From contig JALJCS010000050.1 in assembly GCA_023055355.1 (NCBI GenBank), positions 1,116,001-1,180,000 of the forward strand: 64,000 nucleotides of DNA, written 5' to 3'. Source of the DNA: Agelaius tricolor (lineage: Eukaryota; Chordata; Aves; Passeriformes; Icteridae). Every line of letters starts with the position of its first letter. Within the stretch, counting starts at the first letter, position 1. Under the pieces are notes generated by a model. The model had not been told where the DNA came from. It did not search any database and was given only the letters and a program-made list of their open reading frames with translations. Positions 1-13,500 of this stretch are shown one piece after another. The position numbers and the translations under genes are program-made.

Positions 1-1030
1 GACGACGGGGATGAGGGCATTGAGTCCTTCATTAGTAAATTTGCAGAGGACACTAAGCTGGGAGCTTGTGATGATCTGTTGGAAGGAAGGAAGGAAGGAA
101 GGAAGGAAGGAAGGAAGGAAGGAAGGAAGGAAGGAAGGAAGGAAGGAAGGAAGGAAGGAAGGAAGGAAGGAAGGAAGGAAGGAAGGAAGGAAGGAAGGAA
201 GGAAGGCTCTGCAGAGAGACTTAGATCAGTTGGATGGATGGGCAGAGTGCAGCAGCATGAAGTTCAATAAGTCCAAGTGCTGAGTTCCACATTTTGGCCA
301 CAGAAATCCCCCACAACGTTCCAAGCTGGGGACAGTGTGGCTGGGCAGTGTTGAGGCAGAAAGGGCCCTGGGGGTGCTGCTGACAGCCGGTTGAATATGA
401 GCCAGCAATGTGCCCTGGTGGCCAAGAAGGCCAATGGCTCCTGGCCTGCATCAGGAATGGTGTGGGCAGCAGGAGCAGGGAGGTCATTCTGCCCCTGTGC
501 TGGGCACTGGTGAGGCTGCACCTTGAGTGCTGGGTCCAGTTCTGGGCCCTCAGTTTAGGAAGGATGTTGAGGTGCTTGAGCACATCCAGAGGAGGACAAC
601 AAGGCTGCTGAGGGGTTTGGAGCACAAGCCCTGTGAGGAACGTTGGAAGGAGCTGGGCTTGTTTAGCCTGGAGAAGAGGAGGCTTAGGGGTGACCTTATT
701 GCTCTCTCCAACTGCCTGCAGGGAGGTTGTAGCCAGGTGGGGTCGGTCTCTTCCACCGGGCAGCACTGACAGAACCAGAGGACACAGTCTCAGGCTACAG
801 CAGGGGAGGGATAGGTTGGATATTTGGAGGAAATTTTTCACCAAAAGAATAATGAAGCACTGGAATGCTCTTCCCAGGGAGGTGGTAGAATCACCATCTC
901 TGGATGTGTTTATAAAAAGACTGGACATGGCACTTGGTGCTATAGCCCAGGTGTTGGGGCAGAGGTTGGACTCGATGATCTGAGAGGTCTCTTCCAACCT
1001 CATTATTCTGTGACTCTGTGATTCTGTGTG
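1..1030 (+). mobile_element. CR1 LINE 3' end, truncated at window edge
   Basis: The sequence follows the 3' end of the reverse transcriptase ORF and the tail of avian CR1. Recognisable blocks are the 'gcagaggacactaagctggg' stretch near 41, 'gaatatgagccagcaatgtg' near 393, 'gcctggagaagaggaggct' near 667 and 'ggttggactcgatgatct' near 963. The end carries the CR1 hallmark of tandem ATTCTGTG-like octamers at about 1003-1030. The reading frame is broken by the internal microsatellite and by indels, so this is a dead copy. It lies in the SYCP1 intron upstream of the first exon seen here. Confidence 0.93.
80..207 (+). repeat. (GGAA)n tetranucleotide microsatellite inside CR1
   Basis: About 32 uninterrupted GGAA/GAAG units. 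It sits exactly at a purine-rich point of CR1, just before 'ggctctgcagagagac', so the array seems to have grown from the element's own GGAAGG-like motif. Any ORF through it (Lys-Glu-Gly-Arg repeats) is an artefact. Confidence 0.97.
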
Positions 1031-1516
1031 TGTTCATGGCAAGATCACAGGTACTCTTGGGCAAAGTCTCTGAAGCTGCTTTTACTTAACTCAGCAGTGT
1101 CTGTCAGAAGGAGAGGACAGAAATGGTGTGAAGAACCTGCTAGAAGGAATTTTGACTTCACTGATAATTCTGACAAAACTTTTATTGATTTTGGTGGACT
1201 GCAGTTATCCATGTCTTTAAGCCCATCTATGTGGTGATGTCTGAAGGAGGTTTGGGATATTTCATTGTATTTGTTTCTCCTGTGTGCTCTGTAAAGCCTT
1301 TTGATACATACATAGAGGATGCACAAAGATTTGTGCATCCTGTGCATAAACTTGGGCTCCTGATCATATATCAACTTATATCACCATCTGTAGAAAAATA
1401 TTACTCTTGTGATATTTCTAAGAGATAAATACATTATCTCCAACAGTAGGAATTAGATATTATGTACTATTAATTAGATAGTATTTGAGATTAAATTGTG
1501 GAACCTGTTTCAATAG

Positions 1517-4500
1517 AATACAGAAACAATGAATGAATTGTTCTCAAAACTCTACAAAGAGGCTGAGAAGATCAAGCAGTGGAAACTGACTGTGGAAACT
1601 GAATTAAACCAGAAAGAAAGAAAGCTCCAGGAAAATAAAAAGACTATTGAAGCACAGAATAAAGCCATTCAAGAACTGCAGGCCAGTATTGTATAGTATA
1701 CATTAAATAAACAAAGTTAAGTGCTTCCTGATTCAGTATGACACTATTATTGATACAATTAAATCTTAAAGACTGTTGCAGTTTGGTTTGTGCCTTGAGA
1801 AAATGATTATTTTGCGGAGTTGCAGGCACCTGTCCTGTGTGAGTGTTTGTCTGAAGAATATACCTGTAAGTGTCTCATTTGCTGCTAAATTATTGTTCAT
1901 TAATTATTGCATCTTTCATGCAAAAGATGACTCAGCATGTAATACCAGCTAAAACAGACTTCTGTCTACTGATGCCCCAAATTACATTTTCATGAGGGAT
2001 TTGAGAAGTCAAAGTGCATTTCTAATCTATTTTTCAATAACAGTGTCTTTTTGCATTTGTTCCCTATGAAATTAGTTTGAAAATGAAAAACTCCATTTGA
2101 AACTGGAAGATGAGATATGTGAAAATAAAGATCTCTTGAAAGAGTAAGTAATAGAACCAAGTATATATTCTTGTGGTGGAAAGAATCAGTTTCCATGTGG
2201 GCAGTTTTATGTAGCTGTTAAATTTTGAAGGTCATTTCCATTGTTACTCCTTAGGTACACAAAGTACTGTGCACTCCTGTGCAAACAGGATATTTTTTCC
2301 CTCCTTTAGAGCTGCTGCTTCGAGGCATCTGTGTAATGTGCTCAAGGAAACCTGCACTCGCTTCACAGAGAAGACCAGCAAACGTAAATGCTTTTTTAGC
2401 TTTTATTGATCAGAGTAAATGTACTTCTAGCTTGCTCTAAATTCACAAACAGAAGAAAGAAGAAGAAATTTCTCGTGCTGTTCAGAGAAGTTCTCCAGTT
2501 GGGATCGACTGGATGTGGCTCTCAGAGTGAAAAGTGAATTTTAAGTGGCTCACAAAATTGGAAGTGAAGCCCCAGGTCTAACAGACTTTTGGTTTGTAAT
2601 GCTGAATGCAGAGGGCTTTTGAAGCCAGTGAAATTGTTTGCTGAAAGGTGCCAGCCTGGGAGCTCTTTGGGTGCCCAAACAGTGACCCAGGGTTGAGGCA
2701 GTGCCCACAGCCCTGACTGGCCCTGGCAGCCGCTCCAGAGCAGGGCAGGGCTCCTCAAGGCTGCTCAGCCCATTGAAGGTTTGCAGGGCCACCCACACAC
2801 TGGGAATATATTAAGACATAAGAAGTGACACTTCATGTCTGTTTTTAGGCAGTAGAATCTACTCTAAATTCCCAGCACTCTCTAACAAATTTCCAGAGCT
2901 GACATTTCCTGTTTTCAGCCATCACACATTTATGGGGAGAAAAGGTCTTAACCCCAAGGTACAATGAGTAACTGGAATTCTTCTCATGCAACTGAACAAG
3001 CCAAGACAGTTGGATAACTTAATGAAGTTTAAATTCTTGAGGTTTTAAAATATGTTCTTGATTGGAAGTTCTACTTTATATGCAATTTAGAATTGTTATT
3101 CTAACCATTAGAATTTTACTAACTTGATCCTGGATACTTAAGAAGTGTCTATTTCTTTTTAGCCTTAATTCTAGAAACACTTGTATATAGATGGACTGTT
3201 CTTTTTTGATAGCTGTTTCTTTTACTGTTCTCTTTTTCATTGTTTTCTTAGGAAAAAATAGTATCAATTACAAAAGTGGAAGAAGGAAAATATGGACATG
3301 GAGTGTTGCAATTTTCTAATGACAGCTCTGTGGTTATAGGTATCTGCTGATAGGAAGAAATTCAGTGCTAAACCCTAGATTACAGTTTAGAAATACTAAC
3401 AGTGTTGATACATTATTATTCAACAGCATTAATGCTATATTAATTAATATGGTCACATCAACTGATCCAGAATTAAACTTTTCACAGAAAAAAGTATCTT
3501 AGGAAGGAAATTTAAAAGCTGAGCTTGCTTAATGTTTCAATGAACTACACATTTTCCCTAAATTCTGTAACTTTTGGCACCATGTTTCATAAGGACTTAT
3601 TTAATAAGAATGGAGCTGGTAATTCCTTTTTTAATTCATTATACTGATTAAGTATAATGACTTGGACAGCTGGCATTCTTGTTCAAAAGAAAAACTTTCT
3701 CATATGTTCTTGCTTTGATAGATGAACAGGAAAAGGCAGAAACAATACAATTGTATGAGGAACTTCATAGCAACATAGAAGTAAGTGACCGAGCTTGATG
3801 AAAGGAATGTGAGTTATGTGAGCTGAGCTGAGTTCCATGTTTATGTTGCGATACTGTTTGTATCCATCATGTGTGGGTATCATGTCATGTGTGATGCAGG
3901 AAGTTGGGCTTTCAATCCCTTTTCAAGAATGATTTTTGTGTTCCATAAAACACATTCAATGGAGAAAGTGCAGCAGTGTGTGGGATGTGGATCCCTGTGA
4001 TCTGTGGGATGGGTGCTTAGTGCTGGGTCACTGCCACAACTTCTGGCTTCTTTCTGGGCTCTGTTTCACCCACCTGCTGGTTCCTCAGAATGGCTGAGGT
4101 GGGCAGCAGCCCCTGGAGAAGTTCCAGGGTTTCCAGTATTGAACTTCAGATATTAAATTTTGTTTTTAGAGAATGACAGCGGCATTTGAAGAGCTTCGTG
4201 TGCAAGCAGAGAACGACAGATCGGAAATGAGTTTCAAATGTGAGAATTCTGTTTATTGTGTTTATGCAGCTGGCTCAATTTTGTACTTCATAGCTTGTGT
4301 TCCACATGCAGGGCCAGGGCAGACAGATGTGAAGGGCTGGAATGGTGAGCAGGTCACCCTGAGACACTGGGACCCTTCTTTTATTCATGCAGCCTTTGTT
4401 CACTGCCTGGCCCCTTCTGTTGCTGTTCCACTGGGCCAAATTTGGAACTTTATTTTTCAAACTGTCACTCAACATTGAAGTTTTGTCTGTGAAGTACAGT

Positions 4501-7500
4501 CTAGAGATCAGTGCTTATTTCACATAGTTGGTTTATTTAAATGATAATGCACTAGTGTATAGCTACAGAAACTTTAGCTAAATGCTCTCTCTCTGTATGT
4601 ATAGCCTGGTATGTTCCTGTTTCATTTTCACATGCTCTTTTCTGTTTGTATTTTGATTATAAAATCAAACATTGCCTCAACAATTACTCTTGGGAAACAA
4701 AAGGTACAGCTGTACAATTCCAAGCAATCTTAAAGTGGAAGTTGTATTGAACTTGGAGTATATTTCAGCTAGAATGTTAACTGTGGATGTTACTGTATCT
4801 CAAAAGTAAAAGAAGAAGCAGAAAAAGTGGACAAGTTTGAAAAAGAATGCAAACTGGAAGTCAGTCAAAAGGAAAAGCAGGTTTGCTCATTTTACCATCT
4901 CATATGTAGAGCTTTGTTTGTGACTAAAGGGGCAATGCAAGAGCCAAGAAGTGTTTCTGGGTATTAGTAAAAAAGACAAAATAACACCTGAAGCTGCATT
5001 TAAGTCAAATTCTGCTAAGTTTAGTGATCTTTCAGTACCTTTAGTGTACTGGAATTTATGGTTTGATTTTGAATTGGAGAACTTTTTTCTTTAGAGTAAT
5101 GTGACTTGATCAATATTTGGCTAAGATTATATCTAGCCAAATATTTTCTATCTGTCTGTCTGTCTGTCTATCTCTCTATCTCTCTATCTATCTATCTAAT
5201 CTAACTTGAATGACAGCAAAATGTCTGCTTATCATACCTGGGGTACAAATGAAAATTAACATCTGTCCCTTTTCCAGACTTCATGATGATATTTCTTGCA
5301 TTTTTCTAGATTTCAGCTCTCACCATAGAGAGAGATGAAAAAGATGTTGTCATAAAAGACATGAAGGCTCAGCTGCAGATGTCACAAAATAAGATTGCTG
5401 ACTTAATGGAAGCAAACTGTAAGAGTTCTGCCTGCTGTGTTTAAATGTAATTGTTTATAGAATTTAAATGTAATTGTTTATGATTGTTTATTTATGAGAT
5501 GTAATTGTTTATAGAAGCATAGCAAACAGGGTCATGATGGTTTTATTCTGTTGCTGGTTGGCAGCAGAATTTTGGGGCCTTGAAGGCCTTATTTTTGTTT
5601 GGAACAGGAGCTGCTCCTGTGGGAGCAGGACTGGCAGGGTCGTTTTTAGGGTGAGTCAAGCACTGAGAGCTTTGGAAGATTGCAAGGGGAAAATATGTTG
5701 CTTCAGTATTGCAAATTTACAGTCAGGCAGATGTCACTGAGGAAACTTACTTTTCAGAACTTGATTTTCAATATTTTTAAGCCATCTATATTCAAATTTT
5801 ATCTATTATTTTATAGTATATGATGTCAGTACCATTGGTCTTTGTTAAATTCTTTAAATGTATGTAATTTTCCATTTTTGGCAGTACTTTTATATACATA
5901 TATATAAATATATTTATATATATTTTTAATATATTTATTTATATGTATATTTATATTTGTATTTTATATATTTATTTATAATTTTATATAATATATTTAT
6001 ATTTATATTTATATATACTTTTATAAATATCCTATTTTTAAAAATATTAACATCTTTTTTTGTTTAGTACATCATGAAGAAATGTTAAAGGAATCCCAGG
6101 TCAGTAAAGAACATTTGAGGGCAGAGCTGGAAGAGGCTAAAATGTCATTGCAAAAGGCAGAGGTACCCCTTGCTTATAGTTTTACAGTAGAAATAGACTA
6201 GAGGAGTATTTGCATAAATAATTATGGATACTTTAGACATGAAACAGCTGTAGCTGTTTGTGCAAAACATGTTTAGAAATGATATCATGTCTTGAAGGTT
6301 ACTCAAAAGAACTTGGAAACTGAGCTCCAGACTAGAGTGAAAACATTAATTCAGGTTACTGGAGAAAAGGAAGAGCAGGAGGAAGAATGTAAAACAATGA
6401 AGGCTTTGCTTGCAGCCCTGATAGAGGAGTTGGAGACTTCTGTTGCCAATTTGAAAAGCTTGCTGCAAGAAGAGCAAAATAGGTAAATTAATGAGTTTCA
6501 ATTCCAAGAGTGATCTTACAGGTTGCAGTCTATGACAAAATCAAGAACCATTGGAAATGAAGCTGAAATTTGGAGGTTTTTTCCACACAGTGGTCTAAAT
6601 GCAGAGAATTGAATGTAAATTTTTTTGTTGGTGATAGTTGATACTGGTCTATAAAAAGTAAATTTTTGCCCCCTCCAACTTTCCTAACTCTGTCTTTAAG
6701 AAATAGAGATTTCTGTAGGTATATATTTGTTTACTTTTATGTCTACTGTTCTGAGGTTGTAAAAGTGTAATTTGATATGTGCTGCAGGCAGATAGATCAT
6801 CTGCCTGTTGAAAGGTAAATGTTCTTAAAGTGCTTGTGCTAAGACTTTGTCTTATTGTCCTTGAAGTTTCAAATGCAGTGAGTGCTTTGTACCCTACATT
6901 TGGGGTTTTTAATTTACCATTTTCTTAGATTAAAGAAATATGAAGATGATTCAAAGCTGCTTACCTTGGAGCTCCAAAAGAAATCTGCTGAACTGGGTAA
7001 GGCTTGTAGAAAGGCAGAAAATGAGCCAGGCAGTAATAAAAATGTTTTCTGCTGTTGTCTGGAAATGGACTGTCTCTAGTAGGTGGAGAAATGATTTTAC
7101 AGTACCTGTACCTATCAGGAATGCCTGAATTTATTTTGACTCAGCTGATCCCTTTTCTTTGGGGGTCATTGGTGCTGGCAGCAGCCAAAGGGCAGTGCTG
7201 TGCAGAGCTCCAATAGTGAGACCATTCCTGCATGAATTCTTCTGGAGGTAATTTTGGTTTCCAGCTAAGAGCAGCAGCACTGCAGGTGCCAGGAGTGACT
7301 TCTGCAGCAGAGATAAAACCCTCCCATTGAGGTTTCTGGGACCCTCCCCATGCTGGAAGTGGAATGATGCTGGCAGGGGTTGTCTTTAAATATCATCAAT
7401 TTGATATCCTGTGCTTTCTAGGGATGTGCTCCTTAGTCCCCAGAGTGAGAGCTCTGCCTTGCTGCTGAGAACTTGCAAAAAATACCAGCACTGTCAATGT

Positions 7501-10500
7501 GCACAGAGAAACCATTTGGAAGTCAGTAACAACTGGTTTCCTTTCTCAGCATATCCATGTGGTACCTTCAGCAGTTCAGATTTTTTTCTGGAACAATGCA
7601 GGTGCATCAATACTTGCAGAATACTCTAGTCTTACAGTCCATGGTTATTTGAAGTTATAGTTGTGGGAAATAATAGGCTCTAAACTTTATTCAAGAAAAA
7701 TATTTAGTTTCTCTTCAGATAGAGATTTGCTAATGTCTGACTCATTTTTCAAGTCTACATTTAGATTAAGTCATAAATTAGCTTTTCAGCTTCTTAACTT
7801 AATCCAACAAGTTTTGAGAACTGGGTATTCAAAAGGATAAATGTTTTATACTGCCTGCTAAATCTGAAAAATCATTTCTGTTCCATTAATTTTACATTCC
7901 ATGTGCTGTAGAAGAGATGACTAAAGTAAAATGTGATAAAGAAGTGCAACTTGAAGAGCTGTCAGAAACTCTGGTAAATATTCATTTTATTAATCTCATG
8001 GCATTTGCTCTTCATATGAAATTCCTCTTGCTTTGTAAGTATCTTAAATGTCATAAATAAACACCATCTAGTCTACCTTAACATTTCTACTAAACTTTCT
8101 CACACACAATTTCAGTGTTTTCTTTGAAGAACTTTTTTATTGCCACTGTTTTTCTTGTCTCCTGTGCTTTTGGTTTTTCTTGTCTCCCATGGTTTTGGTT
8201 TTCCTTCTCAAGGTTTTTGTTATTTCCTTCTTTGTTCATGCCCATTCAAATGCCACTCCCTGTGGATATAAAGTTTTCCCATTTGTTCTTCCTTACAGGC
8301 AGGTAATTAGCTCTGGCCTCTGTGAACCCTGCTGTACTGTGACACAGGCCCATTTTCTGTCACAGAAGTCTCAGCTATATGAAATACACTCTGAACAAAG
8401 GTTTCTTTTCATTATGATTTTAGATTTACAAGCCTAACAAGAATCCATATCAACTCAAGTTAAGATAGTGGGAAATCAGGTGTGCATTTCACTGTGTTTG
8501 CTTGTTGTTCTAATCTGTGCATTGAGTGTTCTGAACTGAGTTTCACTCATTTTCTAAAATGGGCAAATTGGAGGGCTTTGACTGAAGAAGAGTCTTGAGG
8601 CTACTGTAGAAAATATGCAGAGAGAGAAAAATGTGGAGAGAGCAATGAAAATGCTCTCCAGATGAGAGAGGTCTGAAGTAGGGCAATAGTAACATGTTTT
8701 TAGAAATAGTGAAGTTACACATCATGACTTGTACACAAGTTTATGCATAAGAAACAGCACCCAGAGCAGTGTCCCACCCTAATTTTGCAGCCCAGGTAAT
8801 TGAACTCACAGCAGGGGACAGACATGAACAGCACTGGTGTCACAGTTCACTGTCTCACAGCACTTCCAGATCCCAGCAGAGATTGGAAAGATCCAACCTG
8901 GATAATCCATGACATGGATGGTGTTGGGTTCTTCTGAAAGCCTCATGCTCTTAGTTCATGTCTGATAACCTCCAGCAGTTGGAGTTTGCACATGGATACT
9001 CAAAACTCTTCCTTTTCATTTTGCAGAAAGAATTCCAGGATTTGAAAGCACAGCTGACAAGTACAGCTGAGAAGGAACAAGATTATTTAAAGCAGCTTGT
9101 GACTCTGAAAACAGATCTTGAACAAGAGGCGTATGACCATTTTGAAAATATAATATTTAATTAGTTTTGGTGGAGCTGCTTTAATCCACAGGGAAATGAA
9201 CTATGATTGTTTTCTAATCAAACTTTTGAACCACATATATGCCATTAATTCTAGACTTACATTTCTAAATTCCACTTTCTCTATTTGTATGTATTCTATG
9301 GCATATGTAGTTGTTCCATATCTCTTTGACTTATTTAACAAGAAGAGAAAGTTTCTGAATTCATGGTTAATCTTGCTTTGAACTACATCATCTTCACTAA
9401 CCATGAGATTTATATAAAAGTTGACTCTGATTTTCTTTCCTTCTTCTGTCACCTTTTTACATCTCTCTGACTCTGCTGCAAAGCTCATATTTGTAGATAA
9501 AGGCCTGGACTTCTTTCAGCATGGAATAAGACTTGATAAATGGGTATGTTTAATTTAAAAGGAGATTTCAAAAGGCATCTTCTTATTCCTCTTGGCCATT
9601 TGTTTGAAATTAGGTTAAGGAATGAACAACTAACAGTGTATCTCAGTAAGCTTTCACTAGAGAAAGAACAAACAGCACAAGAGAAAAATGCTGTGGCTGC
9701 AGAAGTCAAGAAACTGCAAGAACAACAAGAGGCAAGTTGTAAACTTCCAGGTTTCATGAAAGGACAATACTCAATTTGACAAATTACTCAGTTTTACAAA
9801 TTAGATGATGAGCTGCAACATGACTTGGGTCTGTAGAGTACCTGAGCTGTTTTTTGTGTTTGAGTTGGAAAGGAAGTGTATTTACACTTGTGAGCAAGGC
9901 AGCTCAGTGTGCTTTGGATGTCTTTGAATTTTTTAAGAAGTCACTTTGAATTTTATTTCTTTGCTGACACATGGGTCTTTATTTAGGATAGTAAGAAAAA
10001 AGAAGAAAATACAAAGCAGTTAGTTGAAAATCTAGAAGAGGCAAATAGCCAGCTAAGGCAAGTAAAAACAAATATTAATAACTGATATTGTGAAAGGAAG
10101 TAGACTCAAATAGTTAGTTGTGTTCAAATGCTGCTTTCTGGGATTTTTTTGATTAATGTTTTTTTCTAGATTATATAGCTAAACAGAAACTATTCAGAAT
10201 TGCTGTTGGCCAAGTAGAAATTTTCTCAGATCAGAAATACCAATTGCTGCAGGAACAGTGTTTGCCATCATTTTGTATTACATAGTAGGAGCTGTCTTGT
10301 TGTGCATTAGACACCTCAGGTGAGAAGGCAATGAAAGTGGAAGGTGAAGGTCATGGATTAAATGTGACAAGGCAAAACTGGGTAAGAGTTACTCTCTGTA
10401 TCACCAGTTCAATAGACAGGCAGCTCCCATGTTTCACAGCTGCATTGCAATAGTCCAGGTGAGGATGTATTTTCCTTGGCTTAGCTGGAACATCTTTTCC

Positions 10501-13500
10501 TACTTCAAAAAAGTATGGACAGTTCACAGATTGACTTACTGGGCATGCTGCTGCATTTTAAGAACATTTTCATTGAGCAGCTTATGAAGTTCCCATCAAC
10601 ATTAGCAGCTCTTTTTAGAAAATAAAAGAAGGGTTTCTTAGAAGTACTGAAAGTAAGTTAAAGGCAAGAAGGAAATATTTACTAATGCTTGTTAATTTGG
10701 CACTTAGAAATGAACTGGAGTCTTGGAAGGAGAAAATGGCAAAGACAGGTGAAGAGATGAGAAGTACACTGGATGAAAGAGAAGAAAATGTATGTCATGT
10801 GTCATGAAAATATCTTACAGAACCTGTAGGACAGCATTAAATGTAAAATCTGTGTTGGGATTTTTCTGCAAAGCTCTGCCTGGGGGATGTGATCTCTGCC
10901 AGAGGTTTCTTCTCTCTCAGCTGCTGCCAGCTGTGCCATTGTGTGTGCCCATGCTGAGCCCTGGTATTTCAAAAGACAAGCACAGTCACTGGGATCTTCA
11001 CTCTTTGCTGCAAGTTTCATATTAAAGATTTGGTTCTTTTCAGGCAAACAGAGAACCTGCTTTTCTGATTTTTCATATACCCACACAGTGATGGATGGGC
11101 TCTGGATTAGCTTTTTATATGTAGTGTGAGTTTTAGCTTAAATAGATTCAAACATTTTTACTTTTCTTTCTGTTGGTTCAAAGCAACCTGGGGTTTTTAG
11201 CAAATTTCAAAATTTCATTGTAACAGTCAAAGATTTACAATTGTCATTTCAGGTGAAGAGTACTGAAAATGAAATTTCAAGAAAGGAAAAACCATTGAAG
11301 ATTCTAGAAAATAATTGGGAAATTCATTTTTTCATGGATGTAGGGAACTTCCTACAAGTGTATTTTTAAATTGTGAAGATATTGGGGATTTTTCTTCTTC
11401 TTTCTTAAGTCTCTAACAACTAAGGAACTGGTTCACTGCTATTGATTAACAAGTTGTGGTACTTTATGGTTAAAACTCTGATTATTCTAACATGTCAGCT
11501 GGTGTTGCAGTCCCATTGGAACAAACCAGACTGGTGCAAGTGCAGGTTTGAGAACATTTACAGGAATTGCTCACACAGGGAGTCATTTGTAGAACTTACT
11601 AATGAATGTCTGAAATCTCTCTTTCAGATGAACAATTTAAAGAAGCAGGTGGAAAATAAAACCAAATGCATTGAAGAGTTGCAGCAGGAGGTGGGTAGAG
11701 ATTTTCATTTCACAAATACATAAACACATTATATTTTGGGTTGCCTTTTCAGCAGGTTTGTGTCTGCTGTGATATCTTTAGATACACCTATGTAATTTAA
11801 AAATTCTCCTTTCTTATCCTAACCCTGAGCAAATTAGGGAGTCATCTCAGGAATCACTTGATTTGTTAAATGTGCCTTAATTTGAAAAGAGCAATTACAA
11901 AAATAATATCTTTAATAAACTTCATTTTTCATTTAGTGCATAGTGTTATTTTTGTACTTGTAATAAGTATCTCAGTTACCACTTGTAGAAAATAATTCTG
12001 CACTGGCACAAACTGTAGTAACTTCACTGTAAATATAAAGAACTTGTATTTTTTGTCATGACATCTTCACACCTTCTGTCAGCAGCATCTTAGTTGTAAT
12101 TCCCATTCTGCACCTCATTTGTTATTCCCTGCTCTTGCTCAGGAGGAGCCTTTCTTAAGGTCATGAAGAAACAGTAATTATCACAGAAATTAGTTGAACA
12201 TTCATTTGTTTGAAGAATTGTTCTGGAACCTGAGCTGCACAACAGAGAGTTATTTGCCTGATGAAAGCTGGAATTTCTTGATGCAGTTAAACCATTACAT
12301 AATTCCATTTACTTATTAAGGTACAGTGCTTGTTTTGTCTTATTTCACCAGAATAAGGTGCTGAAAAAGAAACTTACTGCAGAAAGCAAGAAAAGCAATA
12401 CTTATGAAGGGAAGGTAGGTTTAAATAACATCCTGTAGAAGATGAGGTGAGTGTTTTTAAGTGCCACTGTAAGTAATGATAATACTTGTTCAATACGTTC
12501 TGAGCTGCTTTGGGATCTGGGATACAGACTTTGCAGGAATGAGCTCACAGTTTTTAGAAGATGCTTCCATTTGTAATCATTGGGCACTGACTGTTGGACA
12601 TTTAAGAGATGGATTCACGTTGCAATTAATGATGTTTCTAATCTGTTCCTTTTTTTTTTCCTTTTATTGATAGTGGACTGAACAGGGTTCAGCAACCTCA
12701 TTGTAACAGAAAAGCATTTAAAAGACATATACATATATGTATATATATATATTACTTTTTTAAGGCTGTTCTTTAAATGTGTTCTGCAGTGGCAATCCCT
12801 CTGATGGTAATATTGTGTCCAGCTTTGGGTACTGCACTTGAAGAAAAGTGGACTTCTTTGAGGATATTCATATGATAACCTTAAAAGGAAAAACTGTAAT
12901 CAAGATGCACAGCTGGGAGAAAAATGTACCATAAAAGCTGTGAAAATCTGATACAGGTTTACAAGAGAGGGAATCAAATCTCCATCTGTGTTTGTTTTTT
13001 TCTGAGGCATTCACAGCATTTAGGGTGACTGCTTAGGGCAGTCTTCCCCACTGGGCTGTTGCCATTCTTTCTTTGAGTATTTTCCAACTCACTTCAGGCC
13101 AAAGTTCAACTCTTTATTAAAAAAAAAGCTGAACTTTTAAATAGGGAACACTTTAATCATATACCTGAACAGTAACAGTGTGTTTGTGCTCAAAAACAAG
13201 AGGTAAGAAAAAATCATTAACACAGTAATTCCTAAACAAATAACAGCAGCAATTCTGCATTCTCAAAAGGTGAATAAATTGCAGTTAGAGATGGAAAATA
13301 TGAACAAGCAACATAAGGAAGCAGTTGACATCTATCAAAAAGACATAGAAACAAGAAAAGGAAATGAAAATAAACTTCGTGAAGAGGTGAGAGGTGTTCA
13401 TTTTTACTGCAATTTAATTTTTTTTAATTTAAAATGTTTTTATGAAGCTTTATTGGCCAGAGTCCTTGCTCTTCCATTTCAGACATGAATGGAATTTGTG

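Noticed and set aside
11..283. Lys-Glu-Gly-Arg repeat protein frame
   Set aside because: It is translation of the GGAA microsatellite inside a dead CR1.
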